Positions 40,004-48,946 are shown, counted from the stretch's first letter. The stretch is DNA of 64,000 nt from Streptomyces barringtoniae (GCF_020819595.1 NZ_JAJHNP010000011.1:186001-250000), one strand, 5' to 3'. Numbers and translations are program-made. The notes: generated from the letters alone by a model not told the origin.

Positions 40004-41050
40004 ATGGACTCACTCCGCGCGATCCGGGCTCGCGGGATCAGCAAGTGTTTCGGTGATGTCGTCGCGCTCGACGGCATCGATCTGGATGTGGCGCAGGGGC
40101 AGATCCACGGCCTGGTCGGCCCGAACGGCGCCGGGAAGACGACCCTGCTCGGGCTTCTGCTCGGCCTGGCCGTGGCCGACAGCGGCCGTCTGGAGATCCT
40201 CGGTACGCCGGTGGGCAGGACGTTCGCCGCTCCCGACGGAGTCGCCGGGTTCGTGGACGGACCCGGGCTCTACCCCTCGCTCACCGCCAGGCAGAACCTG
40301 GCCGCGCTGGCCGCCCTCCGCGGTCGCGACGCCCGCACGGCGGGCATCGACGAGGTGCTCGACCAGGTCGGACTCACCGATGTCGCCGACGACCGGACCC
40401 GCGGCTTCTCCCTGGGCATGCGCCAGCGGCTCGGCCTCGCCGCCGCCCTGCTGACCAGGCCCCGGCTGCTCGTGCTCGACGAGCCGTCCAACGGCCTCGA
40501 TCCGGCCGGCAAGAAGCACGTGCACGGTGTCCTCACCCGGCTCGCGGCCGAGGGGACGACTGTCGTGCTGTCGAGCCACCGCATGGACGACCTGGAGGCA
40601 CTGTGTTCCGAGGTCACCATCCTCGCCACGGGACGGGTCGTCTTCTCCGGTCCGTTGAGCAAGCTGGCCGCCGAGAACCGTGAACTGGACTACCGGCTGC
40701 TCACCTCCGACCCGCAGACCGCCCGCCGGCTGGCCGCCGGCGCGCCCGGGGTCCGTGTCGTCGACGACGCCGTAGGACGTCAGGGCGCCGAGGTGCTCGT
40801 CGTACGCGCCCTGGTGCCGGCCCTCGACCAACTGGTGGCGCGGCTCGTGGAGTCGGGCATCGCGCTGCGCGAACTCGCCCCCGTGGTGTCCCCGCTCGAG
40901 GCCGCGTTCCTGGCCCTGACCGAGCAGCAACAGCAAGCCGGCACGCCGCCGCAGGAGACCGGGCCCAAGGCGCAGGAGACCGAAGCCCGGCGCGAGGACG
41001 CCGAAGCCCGGCAGGAGACCGAGGCCCAGTCGCAGGAGGCCGGCCGATGA
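40004..41050 (+). CDS. ABC transporter ATP-binding protein with repetitive Gln/Glu tail
   Basis: A 348-residue ATPase. Walker A GPNGAGKTTLLG (about 41-52), signature FSLGMRQRLGLA, Walker B LLVLDEPSNGLDP and the switch His in LSSHRMDDLEAL. The middle matches bacitracin-type/CcmA-like exporters. The last 40 residues are an unusual hydrophilic tail with a repeated QETE/QETG/REDAEA pattern absent from ordinary homologues. AAGGGG lies 5-7 bp before ATG 40004. The gene overlaps the permease gene by 4 bp. Confidence 0.92.
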   Translation: MDSLRAIRARGISKCFGDVVALDGIDLDVAQGQIHGLVGPNGAGKTTLLGLLLGLAVADSGRLEILGTPVGRTFAAPDGVAGFVDGPGLYPSLTARQNLAALAALRGRDARTAGIDEVLDQVGLTDVADDRTRGFSLGMRQRLGLAAALLTRPRLLVLDEPSNGLDPAGKKHVHGVLTRLAAEGTTVVLSSHRMDDLEALCSEVTILATGRVVFSGPLSKLAAENRELDYRLLTSDPQTARRLAAGAPGVRVVDDAVGRQGAEVLVVRALVPALDQLVARLVESGIALRELAPVVSPLEAAFLALTEQQQQAGTPPQETGPKAQETEARREDAEARQETEAQSQEAGR

Positions 41051-42411
41051 CCGCGACCGCGACCGTCGTCGCCCCCGAACCCGCCACCGGCGCCGGCCGC
41101 GTCTCGGTGGCCCGCTGCTACCGCTTCGAACTCGTCAAGCTCGTCTCGCAATGGCGCATCCGCCTGCTGGTGCTCGCCTGCTGGATCGCACCGGGGCTCT
41201 TCGTCGCCGGGGTGAGCCAGCAGAGCACGCTCCCCGCCGACACGCTCTTCGGGCGTTGGATGCTCGCCACCGGCTGGGCCGGTCCCCTGGTGATCCTCGG
41301 CTTCTCGGGCACCTGGGCGCTCCCGCTGCTGACCTCCGTGGTGGCCGGCGACGTGTTCGCCTCCGAGGACCGGCTCGGCACCTGGCGCCACCTGCTCGTG
41401 GCCGTCCGCTCGCCCCGCCGGATCTTCGCGGCCAAGGCACTGGCGAGTCTCACCGTGATCCTGCTGCTCGTGGCCGGGCTGGCCGCCTCCAGCACGGTCG
41501 GCGGGCTCGCGGCGGTCGGCAACCATCCGCTGGTCGGCCTCGACGGCCATCTGCTGGCCCCGGGGGACGCGGCCGGCCAGGTGCTGCTCGCCTGGGCGTG
41601 CGTGCTCGCCCCGACGCTGGCCCTCGTCGGGATCGGCCTGCTCGGCTCGGTCGTACTGGGCCGGTCCCCGATGGGACTGCTGCTCCCGGCGGTCGTCGCG
41701 CTGGCGATGCAGCTGGCCCAGATGCTGCCGCTGCCCGTCGCCGTACGACTCGCCCTGCCCAGCTGGGCGTTCATCTCCTGGAACGGACTGTTCACCAGCC
41801 CGGCACAGCTCGGTCCGCTCGTGATCGGCATCGTTGTCAGCCTGGTGTGGGCGGTGACGGCGACAGCGCTGGCCTGTCTGCTCTTCCTCCGCCGCGACTT
41901 CACCAACCTGACCGACGTCGGTTCGGCGCGCCGTGCGGTCGCCGTCGGCCTCCTGCCGCTCGTCGGACTGGCCGGCGTGACCGTCGCCGTCGTCGCCTCG
42001 GCGACCGGGACGACGGGTTCCGGGATCTCGCAGGACAAGGTGCAGCGCTCCCTCGCCACGGAGTTCGCCCACCTGTATCGCATGCAGACCAGGCAGCTCA
42101 ACCGCCCTGCCGTCACCGAAGCGCAGCTGAAGGCCGCGGCGACGTGCAACAAGGGCAGTGTCAGGGTCGCCGCCGAAGGCCCCGGCAACGACTGGCGCTG
42201 CGTCGTGTCCTGGCATCTCCCCGACGTCGAGGCCACCGGGACGGCCATCTACCAGCTCGACGTCACCTCTGACGGGCGGTTCGTGGCCGACGGCGACGGA
42301 CCGAAGGAAGTGAACGGCTACTTCCTGGTGCGGACCCCGACCGGGGACGCACCGAACCCTCTTTGGCAGTTCGACGGCAACGTCGTACTTCTCAGCACCT
42401 CGAAGGGATGA
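41047..42411 (+). CDS. ABC transporter permease with C-terminal extracytoplasmic domain
   Basis: A 454-residue ABC-2-like permease partner of the preceding ATPase. About six helices fall between residues 30 and 320: RLLVLACWIAPGLFVAGVS, GPLVILGFSGTWALPLLTSVVAGD (followed by FASEDRLGTWRHLL, the usual intracellular loop), VILLLVAGLAASSTVGGLA, LAWACVLAPTLALVGIGLLG and LLPLVGLAGVTVAVVASA. The final 125 residues are soluble with two cysteines and resemble a small periplasmic domain. It is translationally coupled to the ATPase, and 4 bp lie before the next gene. Confidence 0.88.
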   Translation: MTATATVVAPEPATGAGRVSVARCYRFELVKLVSQWRIRLLVLACWIAPGLFVAGVSQQSTLPADTLFGRWMLATGWAGPLVILGFSGTWALPLLTSVVAGDVFASEDRLGTWRHLLVAVRSPRRIFAAKALASLTVILLLVAGLAASSTVGGLAAVGNHPLVGLDGHLLAPGDAAGQVLLAWACVLAPTLALVGIGLLGSVVLGRSPMGLLLPAVVALAMQLAQMLPLPVAVRLALPSWAFISWNGLFTSPAQLGPLVIGIVVSLVWAVTATALACLLFLRRDFTNLTDVGSARRAVAVGLLPLVGLAGVTVAVVASATGTTGSGISQDKVQRSLATEFAHLYRMQTRQLNRPAVTEAQLKAAATCNKGSVRVAAEGPGNDWRCVVSWHLPDVEATGTAIYQLDVTSDGRFVADGDGPKEVNGYFLVRTPTGDAPNPLWQFDGNVVLLSTSKG

Positions 42412-42415
42412 CTCC

Positions 42416-45163
42416 ATGCAGGTAACCCGCCACCGCCGGGCTGTGGAGACGGAGTTCCTCGGTAGACGCCTCGGGCGCCGGACCAGCCTCACGGCGATCG
42501 CCACAGCGGTGGTCCTCGCCACCACCGCCGGCATCGGTTACGCCCAGACCCACCAGTTCGGCACCGACCAGGTCGGCCAGACGACCGACCGGGGCCAGGT
42601 CATCTCCAGCGACCAGTACCTCGCCCCGTACGGCGAACGCCTCGTCATCAACAACGGCAAGATCATGTCGTCCTCGCCCAGCCCGGACGGCACCCACCTC
42701 GCGGCCTCGGTCACCGACGGCGGCAGCGCGCTGGCCATCGTCGACGTGCAGAGCTGGAAGGTACAGCAGGTCGTCGGCACCGCCGCCACGTCGGCCCCGC
42801 GCCTGAGCAGCAACTCCGTTGGCCAGGAAGGCCCCACCTACTCGCCCGACGGCAAGCAGCTGTGGCTGGGCCAGACCGACGGCTACACCAGGTTCACGGT
42901 CAACCCGGACGGCACGGTCGCCAACCCGACGGCCGTGAAAATCCCGGCGGACGGGTCCAAGCACGCGCTGGTGGGCCAGGCGGTGTTCTCCGCCGACGGC
43001 TCCACCGTGTACTCGGCGGTCAACGGCCAGAACCGGGTGGTCGCCATCGACGCGGCGACCGGCGCCGTCGAGCAGAGCTGGAACGTGGGCAACGCGCCGC
43101 GCGACATGGTCGTGGTCGGCACCAAGCTCTACGTCAGCAACGAGGGCGGCCGTCCGGCCCAGTCCGGCGACACCACCATGAACTCGTACGGCACCCAGGT
43201 GCCGGCCAACCCCAGGACGGGCGCCAGCACCACCGGCACGGTCAGCGTCATCGACCTGGCGAACCCGGCCGCGGCCCCGTCGAGCATCGACGTCGGCCTG
43301 CACCCGACCGCCCTGTACGCCAAGGGCAGCGCCCTGTTCGTCACCAACACGGCCAGCAACGACGTGTCGGTCATCGACACCGGCAAGAACAAGGTCGTGC
43401 AGACCATCGACACCCGGCCGTGGCCGGAGGCGTCGGTGGGCTACGAGCCCAACGCGGTGACGCTCACCGACGACGGCCGCCTGCTGGTGACCCTCGGCCG
43501 GGCCAACGCGGTCGCCGTGTACCGCTACCGGAGCCCGCTGGAGCCGGTGAGCTACGTCGGCCTGCTCCCGACGGACTACTTCCCCGCGGAGATCACCACC
43601 GTCGGCAACCAGGTGCTGGTCTCCAACACCCGTGGCATCGACGCCCGCCGCCCGAACAACCCCGCCGGGCACGGCACCCACGACACCACGTCGAGCGTGC
43701 AGCGGTTCACTCTGCCGGACGACAGCGTCATCAGGTCCGAGACGGCCAAGGTCTTCCAGCAGAACGGCTGGACCCCCGGCTCGGTCTCGATGGCCAAGGG
43801 CGGGAGCAAGGCGTGGCCGGTGCCGGTCCCGCAGCGGCTCGGCGACCCCTCGACGATCAAGCACGTCTTCCTGATCGTCAAGGAGAACCGGACCTACGAC
43901 CAGGTCTTCGGTGACATGCCGCAGGGCGACGGCGACCCGTCCGTGACGCAGTTCGGCGAGAACGTGACGCCGAACCAGCACGCCCTGGCCAGGCAGTTCG
44001 GCCTGTACGACAACACGTACGACATCGGCACCAACTCCGCCGAGGGTCACAACTGGCTGATGCAGGCCGACGACCCGGAGTACACCGAGTCCTCGGCCGG
44101 TGAGTACGCGCGCAGCTACGACACCGAGAACGACGTGCTCGGCCACCAGAAGTCCGGCTTCATCTGGACCGGTGCGCAGGCGGCCGGGAAGACCGTGCGG
44201 GACTTCGGCGAGTTCCAGTCGATCGAGAGCAAGCCGGCCGGCGCGACCTGGCAGAACCTGTACTGCGACGCCAAGAACATGGACGCGACCGGCCAGCCCA
44301 CCGCATACCCCATACAGACGGGCTCGGCGATCCCGTCGCTCAACTCCGTCTCGGTGCCCGGCTTCCCGTTGTTCGACCTCGACGTCCCGGACGTCTACAA
44401 GTACCAGATCTGGAAGCAGGACTTCGAGAAGAACGGTCCGGCCAACCTGAACATGTTCTGGCTCTCCAACGACCACACCGGTGGTCCGGCGAGCCCGGCG
44501 GCCGAGGTGGCGGACAACGACCTCGCGGTCGGCAAGATGGTCGACGAGATCTCCCACAGCAAGTACTGGAAGGACTCGGCGATCTTCGTCGTCGAGGACG
44601 ACTCCCAGGCCGGCCTCGACCACGTCGACGGCCACCGTGCCCCGATCCAGATCATCAGCCCCTGGGCCCAGCACGGCACCGTCGACAACCACTACTACTC
44701 GCAGATCACGATGATCCGCACCATCGAGCAGATCCTCGGGATCCACCCGATGAACCAGAAGGACAGCGCGGCCAGCCCGATGCGCGGGGCGTTCACCCGG
44801 CGCCCGGACTACACGCCGTTCAAGGCGGTGCCCAACCGGACCTCGCTGACCGACGGCCTGAAGACCCCGCCCTCCTGCGGCGTCGACACCCCGGCAGCGC
44901 AGGACCCGAAGGCGGCGGCCGTCCCGGCGGCCGAGGTACCGGCGGACATGCAGAAGCTCGCCGCCGAGTGGGACAGCTGGAAGTCCAAGCAGCGGCTGAC
45001 CGGGCCGCACGCCGTGCCCGACTACGCCAACCCCGCGCAGATGAACCACCTCACGTGGTACCAGACGCACAACTGGAAGACGCCGTACCCCGGTGAGAAG
45101 AAGATCTACGCACCCAACGACGTGCCGGGTGCCTACATCCCGTCGTCGGAGTCCGACGGCTGA
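42416..45163 (+). CDS. Secreted bifunctional YncE-type beta-propeller / alkaline-phosphatase-superfamily phosphoesterase
   Basis: A 915-residue exported protein. An N-terminal hydrophobic segment (about 25-42) is a signal or anchor. Residues about 60-430 form a seven-bladed YncE/lactonase-like propeller with repeats such as MSSSPSPDGTHLAASV, AVFSADGSTVYSAVNGQ and LTDDGRLLVTLGRANAVAVY. From about 475 a phosphoesterase domain follows: IKHVFLIVKENRTYDQVFGDMPQGDGD with the nucleophile region, then NSAEGHNWLMQADDPEY and VVEDDSQAGLDHVDGHRAP, giving Asp/His metal ligands of the phospholipase C/alkaline phosphatase superfamily. It is the third gene of an operon with an ABC transporter, 4 bp after the permease. 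Substrate unknown. Confidence 0.9.
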   Translation: MQVTRHRRAVETEFLGRRLGRRTSLTAIATAVVLATTAGIGYAQTHQFGTDQVGQTTDRGQVISSDQYLAPYGERLVINNGKIMSSSPSPDGTHLAASVTDGGSALAIVDVQSWKVQQVVGTAATSAPRLSSNSVGQEGPTYSPDGKQLWLGQTDGYTRFTVNPDGTVANPTAVKIPADGSKHALVGQAVFSADGSTVYSAVNGQNRVVAIDAATGAVEQSWNVGNAPRDMVVVGTKLYVSNEGGRPAQSGDTTMNSYGTQVPANPRTGASTTGTVSVIDLANPAAAPSSIDVGLHPTALYAKGSALFVTNTASNDVSVIDTGKNKVVQTIDTRPWPEASVGYEPNAVTLTDDGRLLVTLGRANAVAVYRYRSPLEPVSYVGLLPTDYFPAEITTVGNQVLVSNTRGIDARRPNNPAGHGTHDTTSSVQRFTLPDDSVIRSETAKVFQQNGWTPGSVSMAKGGSKAWPVPVPQRLGDPSTIKHVFLIVKENRTYDQVFGDMPQGDGDPSVTQFGENVTPNQHALARQFGLYDNTYDIGTNSAEGHNWLMQADDPEYTESSAGEYARSYDTENDVLGHQKSGFIWTGAQAAGKTVRDFGEFQSIESKPAGATWQNLYCDAKNMDATGQPTAYPIQTGSAIPSLNSVSVPGFPLFDLDVPDVYKYQIWKQDFEKNGPANLNMFWLSNDHTGGPASPAAEVADNDLAVGKMVDEISHSKYWKDSAIFVVEDDSQAGLDHVDGHRAPIQIISPWAQHGTVDNHYYSQITMIRTIEQILGIHPMNQKDSAASPMRGAFTRRPDYTPFKAVPNRTSLTDGLKTPPSCGVDTPAAQDPKAAAVPAAEVPADMQKLAAEWDSWKSKQRLTGPHAVPDYANPAQMNHLTWYQTHNWKTPYPGEKKIYAPNDVPGAYIPSSESDG

Positions 45164-45175
45164 CGCGGACTGACC

Positions 45176-45222
45176 CGTCGAGGACCCCTGGCCGGCCGCA
45201 CGCCCGCCAGGGGTCCTCGACG
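45176..45222 (+). terminator. 17-bp-stem terminator of the ABC/phosphoesterase operon
   Basis: CGTCGAGGACCCCTGGC (45176-45192) and GCCAGGGGTCCTCGACG (45206-45222) are perfect complements around a 13-nt loop, 12 bp after the stop. Confidence 0.88.
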
Positions 45223-45364
45223 TTCCCGCCTCCGGACGGCCGGGCAACAGGCGGAAGTGCCCGCAGAGGAGAGGGCGACCCGTTCAACGTCGATTACGTG
45301 GCGATCAGGCGCTGACCAGCGGACTCGTGTCCCCGACGCCGACGTGCGGGCTGCGGTGGGCGGG

Positions 45365-45385
45365 TGAAGACTGAAGACTGAAGAC
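45365..45385. repeat. Three tandem TGAAGAC heptamers
   Basis: Copies at 45365-45371, 45372-45378 and 45379-45385 lie directly upstream of the FAD oxidoreductase start (45403), in the 5' leader. Copy-number change would alter the leader, not the protein. Confidence 0.7.
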
Positions 45386-45402
45386 GGAAAAGGTACTCGG
45401 TC

Positions 45403-46800
45403 ATGAACACCATCGACGCAACGGCTGCCGGCAGTCTGCGCGAGGCACTGCGGGGATCCGTCATCACACCGCAGGACCCCGGCTACGACGCGGCCCGCAG
45501 CATCTACAACGCCATGATCGACCGGCGGCCGGCTGCCTTCGCCCAGTGCGTGGACGTGGCGGACGTGCGGGCGGTGATCTCCTTCGCCCGGGACACCGGC
45601 GTCGAGCTCGCGGTGCGCGGCGGCGGCCACAGCGGCCCGGGTCTGTGCCTGGTCGACGACGGACTCGTCCTCGACCTGTCCCCGATGCGCTGGGTCAGGG
45701 TGGACCCGGAGGCGGACACCGCCCAGGTGGGCGGCGGCAGCCTGCTCGGTGACCTCGACCATGCGACACACGCCTTCGCGCGGGCCGTGCCCGCCGGGAT
45801 CATGTCGACCACGGGTGTCGGCGGTCTCACCCTGGGCGGCGGCCACGGCCACCTCAGCCGCAGGTACGGCCTGACGATCGACAGCCTGCTGTCGGCCGAC
45901 GTCGTCCTCGCCGACGGCAGCTATGTCACCGCGTCCCCGGAGAATCACCCGGAGCTGTTCTGGGCGCTGCGGGGCGGAGGCGGCAACTTCGGCGTGGTGA
46001 CGTCGTTCACCTTCCGGCTGCACCCGGCCGGCACCGTCGGGGTGGCCGTGACGGTGTGGCCGGTCGACCGGAGCCCCGAAGTGCTGCGCTGGTACCGGGA
46101 GTTCCTGCCCGCCGCGCCGGACGAGCTCAGCGGGTTCTTCCTCTTCCTCGTCATACCGCCCGGCCCGCCCTTCCCCGAGCCGATCCACGGGCGGAAGATG
46201 TGCGGGGTCGTGTGGTGCTACACGGGCGACCTCTCCGACGAACGCCTGACGGAGGTGTTCGCCCCGGTGAACGAGCCGGCGCCGCCGGCCTTCCACTTCG
46301 CCACCCCGATGCCGTACCCCGTTCTGCAGACCATGTTCGACGAGCTGATCCCCAAGGGACTGCAGTGGTACTGGCGCGGCGACCTCTTCGACGGCCTCTC
46401 CGACGCCGCGATCGACGTGCACCACAAGTACGGGGAGAACCTCCCGACCGGCCTGTCGACCATGCACCTGTACCCGGTGGACGGGGCGGCCCACCAGGCC
46501 GGCGCCGACGACACGGCCTGGGCCTACCGGGACGCCGTGTGGTCCGGCATCATCGCCGGCATCGACCCCGACCCCGCCAACGCCGAGGCGATCCGGCAGT
46601 GGTGCGTCGACTACTGGACCGACCTGCACCCGCACTCCATGGGCGGCTCCTACGTCAACTTCATCGGCCCCGGGGAGAGCCAGGAACGAGTGCGGACCAC
46701 CTACCGCGGCCACTACGACCGCCTGGCTGCGGTCAAGCGCGCCTACGACCCGGACAACCTGTTCCACGTCAACCAGAACATCCCGCCGGCCCCGAACTGA
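45403..46800 (+). CDS. FAD-binding, BBE-type oxidoreductase
   Basis: A 465-residue berberine-bridge-like flavoprotein. The PCMH FAD domain spans about 40-210: AVRGGGHSGPGLCLVDDGLVLDLSPM (His in RGGGHS is the usual covalent FAD-histidine site) and GVGGLTLGGGHGHLSRRYGLTIDSLLSADVVLADG. The second covalent Cys of bicovalent members is not present at the usual GxxC position, so mono-covalent attachment is expected. The C-terminal BBE segment is RVRTTYRGHYDRLAAVKRAYDPDNLFHVNQNIPP. It oxidises sugars or secondary metabolites; the substrate is unknown. Confidence 0.92.
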   Translation: MNTIDATAAGSLREALRGSVITPQDPGYDAARSIYNAMIDRRPAAFAQCVDVADVRAVISFARDTGVELAVRGGGHSGPGLCLVDDGLVLDLSPMRWVRVDPEADTAQVGGGSLLGDLDHATHAFARAVPAGIMSTTGVGGLTLGGGHGHLSRRYGLTIDSLLSADVVLADGSYVTASPENHPELFWALRGGGGNFGVVTSFTFRLHPAGTVGVAVTVWPVDRSPEVLRWYREFLPAAPDELSGFFLFLVIPPGPPFPEPIHGRKMCGVVWCYTGDLSDERLTEVFAPVNEPAPPAFHFATPMPYPVLQTMFDELIPKGLQWYWRGDLFDGLSDAAIDVHHKYGENLPTGLSTMHLYPVDGAAHQAGADDTAWAYRDAVWSGIIAGIDPDPANAEAIRQWCVDYWTDLHPHSMGGSYVNFIGPGESQERVRTTYRGHYDRLAAVKRAYDPDNLFHVNQNIPPAPN

Positions 46801-46824
46801 CGGGCGCGCGTGCGTCCAGCCGCG

Positions 46825-47352
46825 TCAGCGGCCGGATTCGTGTTCGCTGATCCAGCGGGCGGCCAGCACACCCGAGCCGGCGGTGAGCACGGCGGCGGCG
46901 ACGACCGTGGCGTTCAGGCCGAGTGCGTCGGCGAGGACGCCCGCGACGAGGGCGCCCACGGCGTAGCCGATGTCGCGCCAGAAGCGGCAGGTGCCCAGCG
47001 CGCCCGTCCGCCATGCGGGGTGCGCGTGGTCGGAGACCGACGCGATCAGGGCCGGGTAGACCATGGCGGTGCCGAGCCCGAGCGCGACGGAGGAGAGGAG
47101 GCCCGCCAGGAGAGGGGTGTCCAGCAGGGCGAGGGCGAGGACGAATCCGGCGGCCTGGACGAGCATGCCGACGACGATCAGCGGCTTGCGGCCGATCCGG
47201 TCGGAGAGGTGGCCGGTGGGGATCTGGCCGAGGCCCCAGAGGATGGGGTACAGGCCCTTGACGAGTCCGACGACGGCGAGGCCGAGACCGTGGTCGGTGA
47301 ACAGCAGGGGGAAGACGCCCCAGGTGAGGCCGTCGTTGAGGTTGTTGACCAG
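46825..47352 (-). pseudogene. MFS transporter, N-terminal half deleted
   Basis: The frame encodes only the second half of a major facilitator: GLVNNLNDGLTWGVFPLLFTDHGL begins TM7, GHLSDRIGRKPLIVVGMLVQAAGF is the loop 8-9 motif, and four more helices follow to EHESGR. A full member has about 400 residues; about 175 remain. No start codon or promoter belongs to it; the sequence abruptly becomes ArsR-rhodanese sequence of the opposite strand near 47350. This is a deletion scar. Confidence 0.82.
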
Positions 47353-47771
47353 GCCGCTGTTCGCCCTGCTGCGCAAGGTCGCCGACCACCACCAGGCCGC
47401 CGTGCCGGGCCGCCCGCGACGCCTGCCTCGGTGACGACGGCGCCGTGGAGGTCGGCCGCGAGGAGCTCCAGGCCCGCGTCGCGGCGGGCGATGTGACGGT
47501 GCTCGATGTGCGGCCGGCCGAGGAGTACCGGGCCGGGCACATCCCGGGCGCGATCTCCATCCCGGTCGGCGAACTGGCCGACCGCATCGACGAGTTGCCC
47601 GAGAACACCGAGATCGTCGTGTACTGCCGGGGCGAATACTGCGTCCTCGCCTACGACGCGGTCCGCCTCCTGACCGACCACGGCCGACGCGCCATCCGCC
47701 TCAACGACGGCATGCTCGAATGGCGCCTGGCCGGCCTGCCCGTGCCCGCTGCGTCCGGCACACACGCGTGA
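47353..47771 (+). pseudogene. ArsR-rhodanese fusion gene remnant, HTH deleted
   Basis: The left part reads PLFALLRKVADHH, the linker helix after the HTH of ArsR-rhodanese fusions; RAARDACLGDD then continues in another frame, so a short indel lies near 47400-47410. From GTG 47445 a complete rhodanese domain is open (108 residues, VEVGREELQARVAAGDVTVLDVRPAEEYRAGHIPGAISIP) with catalytic Cys in YCRGEYCVLAYDAVRLL. The rhodanese part could still be made if a start is used, but the DNA-binding domain is lost together with the 5' half of the divergent MFS gene. Confidence 0.8.
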
Positions 47772-47832
47772 CCTGCGTTCGTGGCGGCGCGAGTCGGCTG
47801 CGGTCGAGGATCCGCCATGTGCCACGGCGACC

Positions 47833-47853
47833 GGCGTGTCACCGTGACACGCC
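47833..47853. terminator. Hairpin between convergent genes
   Basis: GGCGTGTCA (47833-47841) and TGACACGCC (47845-47853) pair perfectly around CCG, between the rhodanese stop at 47771 and the HTH-PPOX stop at 47902. Confidence 0.72.
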
Positions 47854-47901
47854 ATCCGGTCGGGGGCCGGGGGCCGGGGGCTGCGGCCGGCGGACGGCCG
47901 G

Positions 47902-48831
47902 CTACGGCGTCTGCCGCTCGGCCGGGCCGATCCGGCGGCCCGTGAGGCTCGTGGGCCGGATGGACACCCACATCTCGCGCCCACCGCCCGCCCATGGCGT
48001 GGTGTGGGCCTGCCGGGTGAGTCTCCGTACGGTGTCCGGGTCCGTCACGACGCTCGCCGGGCCGACGGCCAGGACGCTCCAGCCCTGACTCAGGGCCTCG
48101 TCCACGTGATCCACCTCGAAGGCCACCTCCCGTTCGGCCGCCGCCGCGGCCACGGATTCGGGCGCGGTCCGGAAGACGATGGCGTCGTCGACCACGTCGT
48201 AGTTGACCGGGACGACGGCCGGGCGGCCATCGGGCGTCGACACCGAGACGCGTCCCACGCCGTGCGTGGACAGCAGCATGTGGCATTCCGCCGGGGTGAG
48301 GTCGCGCAGCTCGGCATGGAGCAGTGCGTAGCCCTGACCGGGCGGGAGATCGATGCCTCCGCCGCGCAGTGCGGCGACGGTGGTACCCAGCGCATCGGCC
48401 AGCCTGACGAGCGTTGCCAGGGTCGGGTCGGCGGGCCGTTCCTCGAGGTACGCCAGATAGTCGGGCGACATCCGGGCGCGGCCGGCCGTCTCCTCGCGGC
48501 TGAGGCCCTGTCTCCTGCGTTCGAGGGCCACGCGCCGGCCGATGTCACCGGGGTTGGCCGCCTCTTGCGGTGGGGCAGCGCGGGAGACGGTGGTCACGTC
48601 ACCCGTGTCCTGTCGTGGCTCGCGTGCGGCCGCGGCCCGTTCGTGGTGCAGAGGACGGATGTGCGCGTCGGGTCCGGGGAACACCAGGGTCACTTCGTCC
48701 GTGTCCGACCAGTGCACGTCGTACGGAGGTGTTCCGTCCGCGTGGTGGAGTCCCACGATCTCGCCGTCGCGCCTGGTGGCACCGGTCGCCGGACTCTCCA
48801 CGATGAGCTGGTCGCCGAGGTGAGCTCGCAT
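47902..48831 (-). CDS. DUF1918 - XRE HTH - pyridoxamine-phosphate-oxidase-like three-domain protein
   Basis: A 309-residue fusion. Residues 1-65 are DUF1918 (MRAHLGDQLIVESPATGATRRDGEIVGLHHADGTPPYDVHWSDTDEVTLVFPGPDA). An HTH_3 domain lies at about 97-160 (IGRRVALERRRQGLSREETAGRARMSPDYLAYLEERPADPTLATLVRLADALG). The last 130 residues are a PPOX FMN-binding split barrel (LSTHGVGRVSVSTPDGRPAVVPVNYDVVDDAIVFRTA). The combination suggests a redox- or flavin-sensing regulator. It follows DUF1876 on the same strand, 115 bp downstream, with its own AT-rich promoter region and GGAGAGG ribosome-binding site. Confidence 0.85.
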   Translation of the reverse strand: MRAHLGDQLIVESPATGATRRDGEIVGLHHADGTPPYDVHWSDTDEVTLVFPGPDAHIRPLHHERAAAAREPRQDTGDVTTVSRAAPPQEAANPGDIGRRVALERRRQGLSREETAGRARMSPDYLAYLEERPADPTLATLVRLADALGTTVAALRGGGIDLPPGQGYALLHAELRDLTPAECHMLLSTHGVGRVSVSTPDGRPAVVPVNYDVVDDAIVFRTAPESVAAAAAEREVAFEVDHVDEALSQGWSVLAVGPASVVTDPDTVRRLTRQAHTTPWAGGGREMWVSIRPTSLTGRRIGPAERQTP

Positions 48832-48946
48832 GGTCGCCGCCCTCTCCTCAGATTGGTGCTCTATCCAAACTGCCACGCGGGACACATCGCCGCACGGGGG
48901 CCCGAGCCCGGTATCCCCCGAGTGGGGAACTGATGCGGGGCCGGGT

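Noticed and set aside
42392-45247. Long minus-strand frame opposite the YncE-phosphoesterase gene
   Set aside because: Low-complexity Val/Arg/Gly sequence mirroring GC3 bias; the plus-strand protein is clearly real.
48890-48930. GC-rich dyads before the HTH-PPOX gene as another DevR-like site
   Set aside because: The best alignment misses the final C of the consensus and overlaps a different CCCC/GGGG symmetry; insufficient.
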